Shown piece by piece: positions 50,951 through 58,504 of a stretch of DNA of 64,000 nt; position 1 is the stretch's first letter, and each line of letters opens with the position of its first letter. This DNA is from Pseudomonas sp. RIT623 (GTDB lineage Bacteria; Pseudomonadota; Gammaproteobacteria; Pseudomonadales; Pseudomonadaceae): assembly GCF_004519305.1 (NCBI RefSeq), contig NZ_SOZA01000006.1, positions 1 through 64,000 of the forward strand. The letters run 5' to 3'. A program made the position numbers and the translations under genes. The notes under the pieces were generated by a model. That model worked only from the letters and a program-made list of their open reading frames with translations, searched no databases and was not told where the DNA came from.

Positions 50951-51032
50951 GTGAGCGGCCTTGCCCGCGAACACCGGCGCAGCCGGTGCCATGCACCGCG
51001 TTGCCTGGTTCGCCAGCAAGGCTGGCTCCTAC
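50951..51032. repeat. REP pair (family B) between convergent receptor and N-hydroxylase genes
   Basis: GTGAGCGGCCTTGCCCGCGA (degenerate left arm), a CACCGGCGCAGCCGGTG stem, and GGTTCGCCAGCAAGGCTGGC, ending TCCTAC, form the usual family-B doublet. The remaining bases to 51122 show nothing I can identify. Confidence 0.75.
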
Positions 51033-51122
51033 AGAGGGGCGTCTGCGTGATCCCCGTTAGCGGGTCGAAGCAGCCGCAAAACAAGCAAGCTGCCTGCGTG
51101 ATGTCCTGCTGGCCGGCCAACC

Positions 51123-52487
51123 TCAGGCCCGTGCGGGGTTGCCGTGCAGGGCCTTGACCTCGGCCTCGGCCCCCGGCAACCACTGCGGGGCGATGCCGAA
51201 GGTCTGGAACACGTTGCGGCTGCGCAGTTGGTAGTGCTCGGTGCCGGTCAGGTGGTTGATGATGCTGGCGCTGCGAAAGGCGCCCATGGCCAGGTCGGGC
51301 GCGCCGACGCCGTGTGAGTGGATCTCGGCGTTCTGCACGTAGATCCGCCCCTTGATGTGCGCCGAGGTCTTGAGGCTGTAGTCGCGGTTGACCGCGGCAT
51401 GGCCCTTGCTGTCGAACTCCAGCCATTGCTCCAGGCTGCGCAGGAATGGTGGGAACACATAGTCGTAACCGGTGGCCAGCACCAGCGCGTCGGTGTTGAA
51501 ACTGAAGCGCTTGTGCATGTCCAGCTGGCGGAAGTCCAATGCCAGGCGCTGGCCGTCGTTGTCGATGTGTTCAAGCTCCGTGCGCGACTGCAGCACCACC
51601 GGCAAGGATTGGTCGATCGACTGCATGTACAGGCAGTCGTAGATGTCCTTGATGGTGTCCAGGGAGATGCCCTTGTACCACAGGCTTTGCCCTTGCAGCG
51701 CCGCGAGCCGGCTGTGTTCGGGCAGGGCGTGGAAGTGCTCGGCGTAGTCTGGGGAAAAGTGCTCGGAGCCGAGCTTGGAATACTCCATGGCGATGAACCC
51801 TCGGCTGCGCGACAGCCAGTTCAGCGCATAGCCGTGACGCGGCCGCTCGCGCAGCAGGTCGAGGAAAATCTCCGCGGCGCTTTGCCCACTGCCGACGATG
51901 GTGATGTCGCGGCGGGTCTGCAGCGCTTCTTTGTTCTGCAGGTAGGCGCTGGAGTGGATGCAGTTGCCCTGGCCCATCGCCGCGTTGGCCATGGCCGGCC
52001 AGCTTGGTTCGGTGCCGATCCCCAGCACCAGGTGGCGGCCCCGATAGGTCAGCTGCTGCTGGCTGGCCTGGTCGAGCACGCTCAGGTGGAAAATGTCATC
52101 GATCACTTCCAACGCCACCACCCGGGATGAGAAGCGGATGTTGTCCATCTGCTCGCTGACCCATTGGCAGTAGCGGTTGTACTCGGCCCGTGGCGCGTAG
52201 AAGCTCTCGTAGGAGCAGAACTGGTGCAGCCGGCCTTGCTCGTGCAGGTAGTTCAGGTAGGTGTAGCGGCTGCGCGGTTCGACCATGGTCACCAGGTCGG
52301 CGGTGAATGGCACTTGCAGGGTCGCGTCGTCGATCAGCATGCCGGCATGCCACTCGAAGCGCGGCTTGGCTTCGAAGAACAGGCTGTCGACCTGGTCCAG
52401 TGGCTGCAGCAAGGCGCAGAGCCCGAGGTTGAACGGGCCGACGCCCACCCCGAGCAGATCGTAGATGCGATCAGTTGAATGTTTCAC
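51123..52487 (-). CDS. L-lysine N6-hydroxylase / L-ornithine N5-oxygenase family protein
   Basis: This FAD- and NADPH-dependent monooxygenase would N-hydroxylate the side-chain amine of lysine, ornithine or a diamine, the first step toward hydroxamates. The 454-residue protein has the FAD dinucleotide motif GVGVGPFNLG near the N-terminus, the family signature DDATLQVPFTADLVTMVEP and NYLHEQGRLHQFCSYESFY, the NADPH motif IVGSGQSAAEIFLDLL, and the ATGY element (LVLATGYDYVFPPFL). It resembles IucD and AlcA more than PvdA, but the substrate cannot be fixed by eye. Start is GTG with a weak ribosome site. It is the last gene of the operon. Confidence 0.9.
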   Translation of the reverse strand: MKHSTDRIYDLLGVGVGPFNLGLCALLQPLDQVDSLFFEAKPRFEWHAGMLIDDATLQVPFTADLVTMVEPRSRYTYLNYLHEQGRLHQFCSYESFYAPRAEYNRYCQWVSEQMDNIRFSSRVVALEVIDDIFHLSVLDQASQQQLTYRGRHLVLGIGTEPSWPAMANAAMGQGNCIHSSAYLQNKEALQTRRDITIVGSGQSAAEIFLDLLRERPRHGYALNWLSRSRGFIAMEYSKLGSEHFSPDYAEHFHALPEHSRLAALQGQSLWYKGISLDTIKDIYDCLYMQSIDQSLPVVLQSRTELEHIDNDGQRLALDFRQLDMHKRFSFNTDALVLATGYDYVFPPFLRSLEQWLEFDSKGHAAVNRDYSLKTSAHIKGRIYVQNAEIHSHGVGAPDLAMGAFRSASIINHLTGTEHYQLRSRNVFQTFGIAPQWLPGAEAEVKALHGNPARA

Positions 52488-52562
52488 GTTGGAGTTTCCA
52501 TGCCCTGGCTGCCGCTGGCAGCCGTATTCCTTGAACTGAACCGCGCCCGTTGGGCGGGCGCC

Positions 52563-53012
52563 TCAGTCGTTCAACATCTGGTGGTAGGTGATGAAGTCCT
52601 GTTCGGCTTCATAACCCAGCGACTCGTACAGGGCCTGCGCCGCTTTGTTGCTGCGCGCGGTGTCCAGGCTCAGGCGCTGGGCGCCTTCGGCCTTGAAGGT
52701 GGCGCTGAGGTGGTTCATCAGTGTCCGCGCATGGCCCCCGCGCCGGGCGTGGGGCACCACGAACAGGTCGTACAGCCAGTAGAAGCGCTTCATCGCCAGC
52801 GAGCAGGTCGCCGGGTACAGTTGGGCGAAGGCGATCGCCTGGTCGTTGTCGTCCAGCAGCAGGAAGATCCGCGAGTTGCCGGTTTCCAGGTTCTTTTGCA
52901 GAAACGCCCGGGCGGTCGGCAGGTCGTCGGCTTCCTCATAGAACATGCGGTACTGGTTGAACAGGTCCGCGGCGGCATCGAGGTGTTGCAGTTCACAGGC
53001 AATGATGGGCAT
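52563..53012 (-). CDS. GNAT-family N-acyltransferase in the N-hydroxylase operon
   Basis: The 149-residue protein has the GNAT layout: LFNQYRMFYEEADDL helix, RIFLLLDDNDQAIAFAQLYP strands, the acyl-CoA loop VVPHARRGGHARTLMNHL and the closing DTARSNKAAQALYESLGYE. In hydroxamate pathways such an enzyme acylates the N-hydroxylated amine, but this short protein is a generic GNAT and not an IucB/PvdF look-alike. It follows the VOC gene by 15 bases. The link to the hydroxylase is inferred. Confidence 0.85.
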   Translation of the reverse strand: MPIIACELQHLDAAADLFNQYRMFYEEADDLPTARAFLQKNLETGNSRIFLLLDDNDQAIAFAQLYPATCSLAMKRFYWLYDLFVVPHARRGGHARTLMNHLSATFKAEGAQRLSLDTARSNKAAQALYESLGYEAEQDFITYHQMLND

Positions 53013-53027
53013 GGCTGGGTCTCGTCT

Positions 53028-53462
53028 TCAGTGGATCTGGCCGATTTCGATCTGCACGTTGTTGATGTCGCGGAAGAAGAACGCCCGGTACCCTTCCAGC
53101 TCGCGGGCGGTGTAAGGCTGCTCGGTGGTGGGGGTGATGCCCATGGCCTTGACCCGCGCAAACACCTCGTCGATGTTGTCGACCATGAACGCCAGGTGGA
53201 TGCCGCCGGAGTCGTTGTGCTGGGAAATGATATGGCGGCCCTTGGAGCTGTGATGCTCGATCAGCTCGAAGTCGCGCTGGCCGATGCGTACCATGCACGA
53301 GGTGTAGTCCGGTTGGTGCACGTTGATGACCTGGCCCACGCCGTCGCCGCTGATGCGTACCGCCTCTTCGTAGATTTCCACGGTGGTCAGCTGGCGGTAG
53401 AAGGCCAGGGTTTCTTCGATGTTGAGGACGGTGAGGCCTACGTGGTTGAGTGTTTCAAGCAT
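53028..53462 (-). CDS. VOC-superfamily protein (glyoxalase/dioxygenase-like)
   Basis: The 144-residue protein has two beta-alpha-beta-beta-beta modules with all four usual metal ligands: His in LNHVGLTV, Glu in FELIEHH, His in GIHLAFMVDN, and Glu in VQIEIGQIH. A complete His-Glu-His-Glu set suggests a metal-dependent lyase, isomerase or dioxygenase, not a resistance-type binding protein. GGAG lies nine bases before the ATG. It begins two bases after the adenylation-carrier gene, indicating tight coupling. Confidence 0.85.
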   Translation of the reverse strand: MLETLNHVGLTVLNIEETLAFYRQLTTVEIYEEAVRISGDGVGQVINVHQPDYTSCMVRIGQRDFELIEHHSSKGRHIISQHNDSGGIHLAFMVDNIDEVFARVKAMGITPTTEQPYTARELEGYRAFFFRDINNVQIEIGQIH

Positions 53463-53464
53463 GA

Positions 53465-55141
53465 TTACTGGCTCCGGCTTGCAAGGGTGTGGGTAAGGAA
53501 GGCAAGGGTGGGGGTTTCGAGGAAATCGATGAAGTCGACCAGCTCGCCGAACTCGGTTTCCACCGCGGACAACAGGTGCATGATGTTGATCGACGAACCG
53601 CCCAAGGCGCGGAAATCCGACGTCGGGCTCAGCGAGGCCAGCGGCACGTGCAATTCATTGGCCCAGAGCTCGGCCAGGCGCGCGAAGGTGTCGCCGTGGT
53701 CTTCGCTGCCAGCCTGCGCTTGCGCGGCCGGAACCTGAGCGGGCAACTGGCCCAGGTCGACCTTGCCGTTGGGCTTGTAGGGCATGGCCGACAGGCGCAC
53801 CACCTGTTGGGGCACCTTGTAGTCCGGCAAGTGCTGGCCCAGCCGGTCGCGCACCTGCTGGCTGCTCAAGGGTGCTGGCGCGACGATATAGGCCACCAGC
53901 CCGGCCTGCGGGTCGGCGGTCACCGCCACTTCCTGGTAACCCAGGCGCAGCAGCGCCGCTTCGATTTCTTCCAGCTCGATGCGATATCCGCGCACCTTCA
54001 CCTGGCGGTCGAGGCGGCCGAGGAAGTGGATATCGCCCTGGGCGGTGCGTTGCACCAGGTCACCGCTGCGGTACAGCCGCGAGGCGTCCAGGGCCGGCAG
54101 GCTGATGAAGCGCTCGGCGCTGGTGGCAGGATCGTCCAGGTAGCCGGCGGCCAGGGCCAGGCCGGCGATATGCAGCTCGCCTTGTTCGGCCGGGCGCTGC
54201 TGTTCGTCGAGCACGTACAGGCGCACGCCACGAATCGCCTGGCCGATGTTCTGCGCGGCGGTGTCGGCGCTCATGCGCTTGCAGCTGACCAGCACCGTGG
54301 CCTCGGTCGGGCCATAGAGGTTGTACAGGCGTCGGCCCTGCGACCAGGCCTCGATGGCGCGCGGATGGCAGGCTTCGCCGCCGGTCAGCACGGTGGCCAG
54401 GCTGGGGAAGCGGCTGGGGTCGAAGATGGTCAGCAGCGGCGGTGGCAGGAACGCCTGGGTGACGCCGTGGCGGGCACAGAAGCTGGCCAGTGCGGCTTCG
54501 GACATCCGCTCTTCGTCGCTGGCGATGCACAAGGCGGCGCCGCTGAGCAGGGCCGGGAAGATATCCAGCACCGAGGCGTCGAAGTTGATGGTCGAGTATT
54601 GCAGCACCCGCGCGCCGGGGCCGAGGTCGAAGGCGTCGATGGCCCAGTCGACCAGGTTGAGCAGGCTCAACTGGCTGACGCTGACGCCTTTCGGGCGCCC
54701 GGTGGAGCCCGAGGTGAAGATGGTGTAGGCAGTGTCGCTGGCAATCGTCGCCACGGGCGCGGGGGCCGGGAGGTCGGCCTGGTCATGGGCGTGCAGCCAC
54801 TGCGGGGTCAGCACCAGCGCGCAGCGGCAGCGCTCGCGCAACTGTTGGCGACTGTCTTCGTTCAAGGCCGGGTCGATCGGTACATAGCTGGCGCCGCTGC
54901 TCAGGATGGCCAGGATCGCCACGTAGAGGTCGATGCCCTTGCCCAGCGACAGGCCGATCTTGTCGGTGGGCGCGATGGCCCGCCCGAGTTCGCGGGCAAC
55001 CTCGTGCTGCAGCAGCGCGGCCATGGCATCGACCCGCGCCAGCAACCCGGCATAGTCGAGCTGGCGGTCACCGGCGATCAGCGCGGGCATGTGCGGGTGA
55101 CGCTGGGCGCTGGCGTGGAAGCGTTCGATAACGGTATTCAT
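53465..55141 (-). CDS. NRPS-like adenylation and carrier-protein didomain
   Basis: The 558-residue protein activates an acid as its adenylate and loads it on its own carrier. The A domain (about 1-475) shows YTIFTSGSTGRPKGV (A3), FDASVLDIFPALLSG (A4, with the Asp that usually anchors an alpha-amino group), NLYGPTEATV (A5), GELHIAGLALAAGYL (A6), YRSGDLV (A7), GRLDRQVKVRGYRIELEEIE (A8) and NGKVD (A10). The C-terminal carrier has LGGSS with the phosphopantetheine Ser517. No condensation or thioesterase domain is present, so release must use another enzyme, plausibly the KAS III-like protein encoded upstream. Confidence 0.92.
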   Translation of the reverse strand: MNTVIERFHASAQRHPHMPALIAGDRQLDYAGLLARVDAMAALLQHEVARELGRAIAPTDKIGLSLGKGIDLYVAILAILSSGASYVPIDPALNEDSRQQLRERCRCALVLTPQWLHAHDQADLPAPAPVATIASDTAYTIFTSGSTGRPKGVSVSQLSLLNLVDWAIDAFDLGPGARVLQYSTINFDASVLDIFPALLSGAALCIASDEERMSEAALASFCARHGVTQAFLPPPLLTIFDPSRFPSLATVLTGGEACHPRAIEAWSQGRRLYNLYGPTEATVLVSCKRMSADTAAQNIGQAIRGVRLYVLDEQQRPAEQGELHIAGLALAAGYLDDPATSAERFISLPALDASRLYRSGDLVQRTAQGDIHFLGRLDRQVKVRGYRIELEEIEAALLRLGYQEVAVTADPQAGLVAYIVAPAPLSSQQVRDRLGQHLPDYKVPQQVVRLSAMPYKPNGKVDLGQLPAQVPAAQAQAGSEDHGDTFARLAELWANELHVPLASLSPTSDFRALGGSSINIMHLLSAVETEFGELVDFIDFLETPTLAFLTHTLASRSQ

Positions 55142-55153
55142 CGGGGCATTCGC

Positions 55154-56080
55154 TCAGCAGGCAAGGCGGGTGATGAGGCACGCCCCGAGTTGGAACGGCC
55201 CGGTGCTGAACAGCAGGGCATGCTCGCCCGGCTGCAGCGCGCCTTCGGCGTGCAGGTGGCCGAGGTTGATCAGGTTGTCGGCGCTGAAGCAGTGGGCATG
55301 CTGGGCCAGCGGCGCGGTCACCGCCTTGCTGAAGCTGATCCCGGCGAGCTGGCAGAACAGCCGGGTCGCCTCGAGGGTGTAGTTGTTGCAAATGAAGTGA
55401 TGCACGGCGCGCGGGGCGATCTCGGCGTGTTGGCAGGTGCGCTTGACCAGCGCGGCGATGCTGCGCATGTCGGTATCGTTGGAGAAATGCTCGATCTGCT
55501 CGGTGTTGCTGCTGTACTGCACCTTGCCGCGCAGGGCGTACTGCATCTGCGCCGGCTGGCGGCTGACGACGCAGGCCGCGGCAGCGTCGCCGGTCACGTA
55601 GACGAAGTCACTGCCTTCGCCATAGACCCGTTGCAGCGCGTCGCCGGCCTGGTCGAAGGTCACCAGCAGCACATGCTCGGCCTCGCCGCTGGCGGTCAGC
55701 GCCGCGGCCATCTTCAGGCCGGCGTGGAACCCCGCGCAGCCTGCCAGGCCCACGGCGTAGAAGGGCACGGCCTGCATCTGCAGGGTGCGGCCCAGTTCCG
55801 CGAGCCACAGGGCCTCGAGGTTGTTCTGGGCATCGAGCAGGCCCGATACCAGCAGCACCGCGCCGATGTCGTCGGGCTGACGGCCACTGTCGGCCAGGGC
55901 GCGAGTCACCGCGCGGGTCACCAGCTCCCAGTGCTGGCCAGGATGGTGGGAGAAGCAGCGCACGCCATTGGCTTCGGATTGCAGCAGTGCGCGCGTCTGT
56001 GGCGCCATCTGCGCCGCCTCGATGTCCACGGCTTGGCCGGTCTCACAGGCGATGCCGCCCAGGTAAACGGTTGGGTTCAC
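55154..56080 (-). CDS. Beta-ketoacyl-ACP synthase III-like enzyme (thiolase fold)
   Basis: The 308-residue protein has the KAS III fold, with the nucleophile in GLAGCAGFHAG (Cys115 from the GTG start), DFVYVTGDAAAACVVSR, a His region (HHFICNNYTLEATRL) where FabH has its IPHQAN helix, and NLINLGHLHAEGAL where FabH has its GNTSAAS loop. The altered His/Asn motifs suggest an acyltransferase or unusual condensing role instead of fatty-acid initiation. The GTG at 56080 with GAG upstream is the likely start; a TTG at 56113 is an alternative. It ends 12 bases before the adenylation-carrier gene. Confidence 0.83.
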   Translation of the reverse strand: MNPTVYLGGIACETGQAVDIEAAQMAPQTRALLQSEANGVRCFSHHPGQHWELVTRAVTRALADSGRQPDDIGAVLLVSGLLDAQNNLEALWLAELGRTLQMQAVPFYAVGLAGCAGFHAGLKMAAALTASGEAEHVLLVTFDQAGDALQRVYGEGSDFVYVTGDAAAACVVSRQPAQMQYALRGKVQYSSNTEQIEHFSNDTDMRSIAALVKRTCQHAEIAPRAVHHFICNNYTLEATRLFCQLAGISFSKAVTAPLAQHAHCFSADNLINLGHLHAEGALQPGEHALLFSTGPFQLGACLITRLAC

Positions 56081-56194
56081 GTTTTGCTCATCTTGTTCAA
56101 AGGGTGAAGGCAAGCCCGCGCCAGGCCAGCCGATGGGGCGCGAGCGCTGGCACCCGGCGCCTGGTGGCGGCGGGTGTCGGGGGTTACGAGGTGG

Positions 56195-56671
56195 TCAGTC
56201 TTTCCAGTACAGCGGGTGGCGCACCGTCACCTTGGTGATGGTGGCTGGCTGTTTCCAGATGCCCTTGAAACCTTGCGGCAGGACGAAGATGTCACCGGCC
56301 TGGTAGTGCTGCTGGGCACCATTGGCTTCGGTGATCTGCACCTGTCCGCTGATCAGCTGGATGACTTCGGTTTCGGGCCAACCTTGCAATTGCAGTTCCA
56401 CGGGCGGGATTTCGCAAACCTCGACCGCGGCCTGTTCACCGGGGGCGGTGAAGGGCGAGAGGCAACGGTAGCGGTAATGGGTGCCGTTGAGCGCCGTATA
56501 GAATTCGGAGGTGTCCGGGGTGTTCACGGTCGGCACGCTGGCCGGAACGCTGCGCGGGATCGGCAGGGTGCTGGGAGATGGCGCTTCAGCGGCGCTGGCG
56601 TTGCTGGCGAAAACGGCCGAACTGGCGGCCACGAACACGCAGGCGAGGGGGATTGCGGACAGGCGAGACAC
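56195..56671 (-). CDS. Secreted cupin-domain protein heading the N-hydroxylase operon
   Basis: The 158-residue protein has a Sec signal peptide (AIPLACVFVAASSAVFASNA, cleavage near ASA-AE) and a small DUF861-type cupin (ETEVIQLISGQVQITEANGA, then YQAGDIFVLPQGFKGIWKQP). Two cysteines (YRCLSPF and VEVCEIPP) could form a disulfide in the periplasm. It lacks the usual His-rich metal motif of cupin enzymes. AAGGAGG precedes the GTG start. A secreted cupin in a biosynthetic operon is unusual; it may process or bind the product outside the cytoplasm. A 114-base gap separates it from the next gene. Confidence 0.82.
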   Translation of the reverse strand: MSRLSAIPLACVFVAASSAVFASNASAAEAPSPSTLPIPRSVPASVPTVNTPDTSEFYTALNGTHYRYRCLSPFTAPGEQAAVEVCEIPPVELQLQGWPETEVIQLISGQVQITEANGAQQHYQAGDIFVLPQGFKGIWKQPATITKVTVRHPLYWKD

Positions 56672-56730
56672 GCGTATTGCCTCCTTGGCAACTCTTATTC
56701 TTCCGTGGGCTTTTCGAAAAAAAGCACGCG

Positions 56731-56759
56731 AAGATAGTCTGGTGGCAAAGCGATGTCAA
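56731..56759 (-). promoter_or_regulatory. Sigma-70 promoter of the cupin/N-hydroxylase operon
   Basis: On the minus strand TTGACA is followed after exactly 17 bases by TATCTT, a perfect -35 and a four-of-six -10 element. It lies about 60 bases upstream of the GTG start of the cupin gene. No convincing Fur box overlaps it, so iron control is not apparent from the sequence. Confidence 0.6.
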
Positions 56760-56775
56760 ACTGCCTGTGAGCGAG

Positions 56776-57348
56776 CTAGTCGAGCAAGGTATGACGCGCC
56801 TCGAGCCAGCGCTCGAAGCATTCGAAGGTGGTCACCGCGGCCTGGAGCGTCCGCGCCTCGCGCTCGGGCTGGCGGGCGAAGGCGCCGAGCCGCGCGAGGA
56901 AGCTGCGCCAGTGGCTGCCGGTCAGCGGGCCGTAGACGTCGAGAAAACCGCCACCGCTGTCAGCGTCGATACCCAGGCGCTTGGCCATGGCCTGCTTGAG
57001 CACCTGGCCGCCAAGGGTGGAGCCCTCGAGCACGTACATCACCCCCAGGGCACTGGCCTCGTCGTCGATCCGCGGCAGTTGCTGGCAGCGCGGCAAGGCT
57101 TCGACCTCGACGCCAAGCATGCGCAGGTCCCGGGCCAGGGCTGGTGTCTTGTCGCGCTCGCGCCCTTGGTAGTCGGCCAGGCTGGCCTCCAGTGGCGCGT
57201 GGAAGCCGTGATAGGCGACCATCAGGTCGCGGTAGCGTGCCAGGTCGAACCCTTCGCTGAAAAACGGCAGGCGTGCCTCCAGCCGTTTGTGGCTGGCCCG
57301 GGTGGCCTCGCGCAGGGCGAGCAGCAGCGATTGGGGCGTGTCAGGCAT
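56776..57348 (-). CDS. Biliverdin-producing heme oxygenase (BphO/HemO-like)
   Basis: The enzyme opens heme to biliverdin, CO and iron. The 190-residue protein begins LLLALREATRASHKRLEARL with the proximal His20, then FFSEGFDLARYRDLMVAYHG, and has the distal-helix region MYVLEGSTLGGQVLKQAMAK. It resembles BphO, which supplies the chromophore of bacteriophytochromes, yet no phytochrome gene is adjacent; the other possibility is iron release from heme. The start at 57348 is taken from family resemblance, as longer readings add unrelated sequence. The gene is upstream of, and co-oriented with, the cupin operon, which has its own promoter. Confidence 0.88.
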   Translation of the reverse strand: MPDTPQSLLLALREATRASHKRLEARLPFFSEGFDLARYRDLMVAYHGFHAPLEASLADYQGRERDKTPALARDLRMLGVEVEALPRCQQLPRIDDEASALGVMYVLEGSTLGGQVLKQAMAKRLGIDADSGGGFLDVYGPLTGSHWRSFLARLGAFARQPEREARTLQAAVTTFECFERWLEARHTLLD

Positions 57349-57415
57349 GGCGGAGGTTCTGGGGGGGCGAGGGCTGATAGTGCCAGATCGCTCCCTGTTT
57401 GTCCTGGCGTGTCTT

Positions 57416-57439
57416 GTAGGGGCCGGCCTTGCCGGCGAA
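57416..57439. repeat. REP element (family B) between the TSUP and heme oxygenase genes
   Basis: GTAGGGGCCGGCCTTGCCGG followed by CGAA is a single family-B REP with a near-perfect GGCCGGC/GCCGGC stem. It lies within the short co-directional gap. Confidence 0.75.
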
Positions 57440-57454
57440 TCCTCGCAGGCCGTC

Positions 57455-58240
57455 TCAGAACGCCAGCTTGTAGCCAATCAGCAACAGCATGGTCGCCAGG
57501 CACGGGCGCAGGACTCGGTCGGAGATGCGCCCGGTCAGGTGGCTGCCCAGGTAAATGCCCGGCAGCGAGCCCAGCAGCAGGTAGCCCAGCAGCGACCAGT
57601 CCATGTTGCCCATGCCGGCATGGCCAAGGCCCGCCACCAAGGTCAACGGCACGGCGTGGGCGATCTCGGTGCCGACCAGGCGGCGGGTGACCAGGAACGG
57701 GTAGAGCAGGAACAGCGCCACGGTGCCCAGGGCGCCGGCGCCGATGGAGGTGAGGGTGACCATCACCCCGAGGACGATGCCGGTGGCCACGGTCAGCACG
57801 TTGAGGGTGCGGTCGCTGAGGTGGTAGTGATCGCCCGCGTGCTTGCTGGCGAAGGCCTGCAGTTTCGATTTGAACAGGATCGCCAGGGCGGTGAGGATCA
57901 GCACCACCGCCAGGCCTTGCTTGATGATGGCGTTGAGCGCGGAGGTGTCGGTGTGCAGGGTGCTGAGGAACCACAAGGTCAGGGCCGCCGCCGGCACGCT
58001 GCCCAGGCTCAGCCAGCCGGTGATCTTCCAGTCGATGTTCTTGTTGCGGCCATGCACCCAGACGCCACTGGCCTTGGTGATGGCGGCGTAGAGCAGGTCG
58101 GTGCCCACGGCGGTGGCCGGGTTGATGCCGAACCACAGCAGGATCGGGGTCATCAGCGAGCCGCCGCCGACGCCGGTCATGCCGACGATGAAGCCCACGA
58201 CCAATCCGGCAATGGTGAAACCGAAAGAACCTACATCCAT
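57455..58240 (-). CDS. TSUP-family (TauE/SafE) sulfite/anion exporter-like membrane protein
   Basis: The 261-residue protein has about eight membrane helices in two repeats, each with a glycine-rich family motif (GFIVGMTGVGGGSLMTPIL and LGVMVTLTSIGAGALGTVAL). TSUP proteins move sulfite, sulfonates or other small anions across the inner membrane. The RNKNIDWKITGWLSLGSVPA stretch is typical of the subgroup annotated as sulfite exporter. Substrate is not proven. The gap upstream is AT-rich and includes the partial dyad GTTATTAGGTTATAAC. Confidence 0.88.
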   Translation of the reverse strand: MDVGSFGFTIAGLVVGFIVGMTGVGGGSLMTPILLWFGINPATAVGTDLLYAAITKASGVWVHGRNKNIDWKITGWLSLGSVPAAALTLWFLSTLHTDTSALNAIIKQGLAVVLILTALAILFKSKLQAFASKHAGDHYHLSDRTLNVLTVATGIVLGVMVTLTSIGAGALGTVALFLLYPFLVTRRLVGTEIAHAVPLTLVAGLGHAGMGNMDWSLLGYLLLGSLPGIYLGSHLTGRISDRVLRPCLATMLLLIGYKLAF

Positions 58241-58364
58241 ACGCTACTCGACGCCCAGCTTTGCCCGTGATCGGATGCTGCCCAGCATATAGATTTTTTT
58301 ATAGCCAAATAGACTTGTTCGTTATTAGGTTATAACCGCTCGCTGGTGGCATGCGCTTCTTCCT
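58241..58364. other. AT-rich gap upstream of the TSUP gene
   Basis: The sequence around 58285-58335 (ATAGATTTTTTTATAGCC, then ATAGACTTGTTCG and GTTATTAGGTTATAAC) is far more AT-rich than its flanks and contains the dyad arms GTTAT and ATAAC. It probably holds the promoter of the TSUP gene. A CysB-type site is possible for a sulfur transporter but cannot be verified by eye. Confidence 0.35.
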
Positions 58365-58479
58365 GTAGTAGCGGCCTGGTGTCGCGAAAGGGCTGCAACG
58401 CGGCCCCGGCGATCTGTGCGTCAACGCTGAAATCCTGGGGCCGCTGCGCAGCCCTTTCGCAACACTAGGCCGCTCCTAC
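58365..58479. repeat. Inverted pair of REP elements (family A)
   Basis: GTAGTAGCGGCCTGGTGTCG at the left faces CAACACTAGGCCGCTCCTAC at the right, with AGGGCTGC and GCAGCCCT forming an inner stem. It is the third full copy of the family-A doublet in this window and lies just beyond the stop of the XRE regulator gene. Confidence 0.85.
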
Positions 58480-58504
58480 AGGGGAATGGGCCAGCATTGG
58501 ATCT

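Noticed and set aside
53489..56107. 872-codon plus-strand open frame opposite the adenylation-carrier and KAS III-like genes
   Set aside because: Shadow of two clear enzymes on the minus strand; no motif or ribosome site.
56672..56775. Fur box at the promoter of the N-hydroxylase operon
   Set aside because: No stretch in this gap matches the Fur core beyond a few positions, although iron control would suit the operon.
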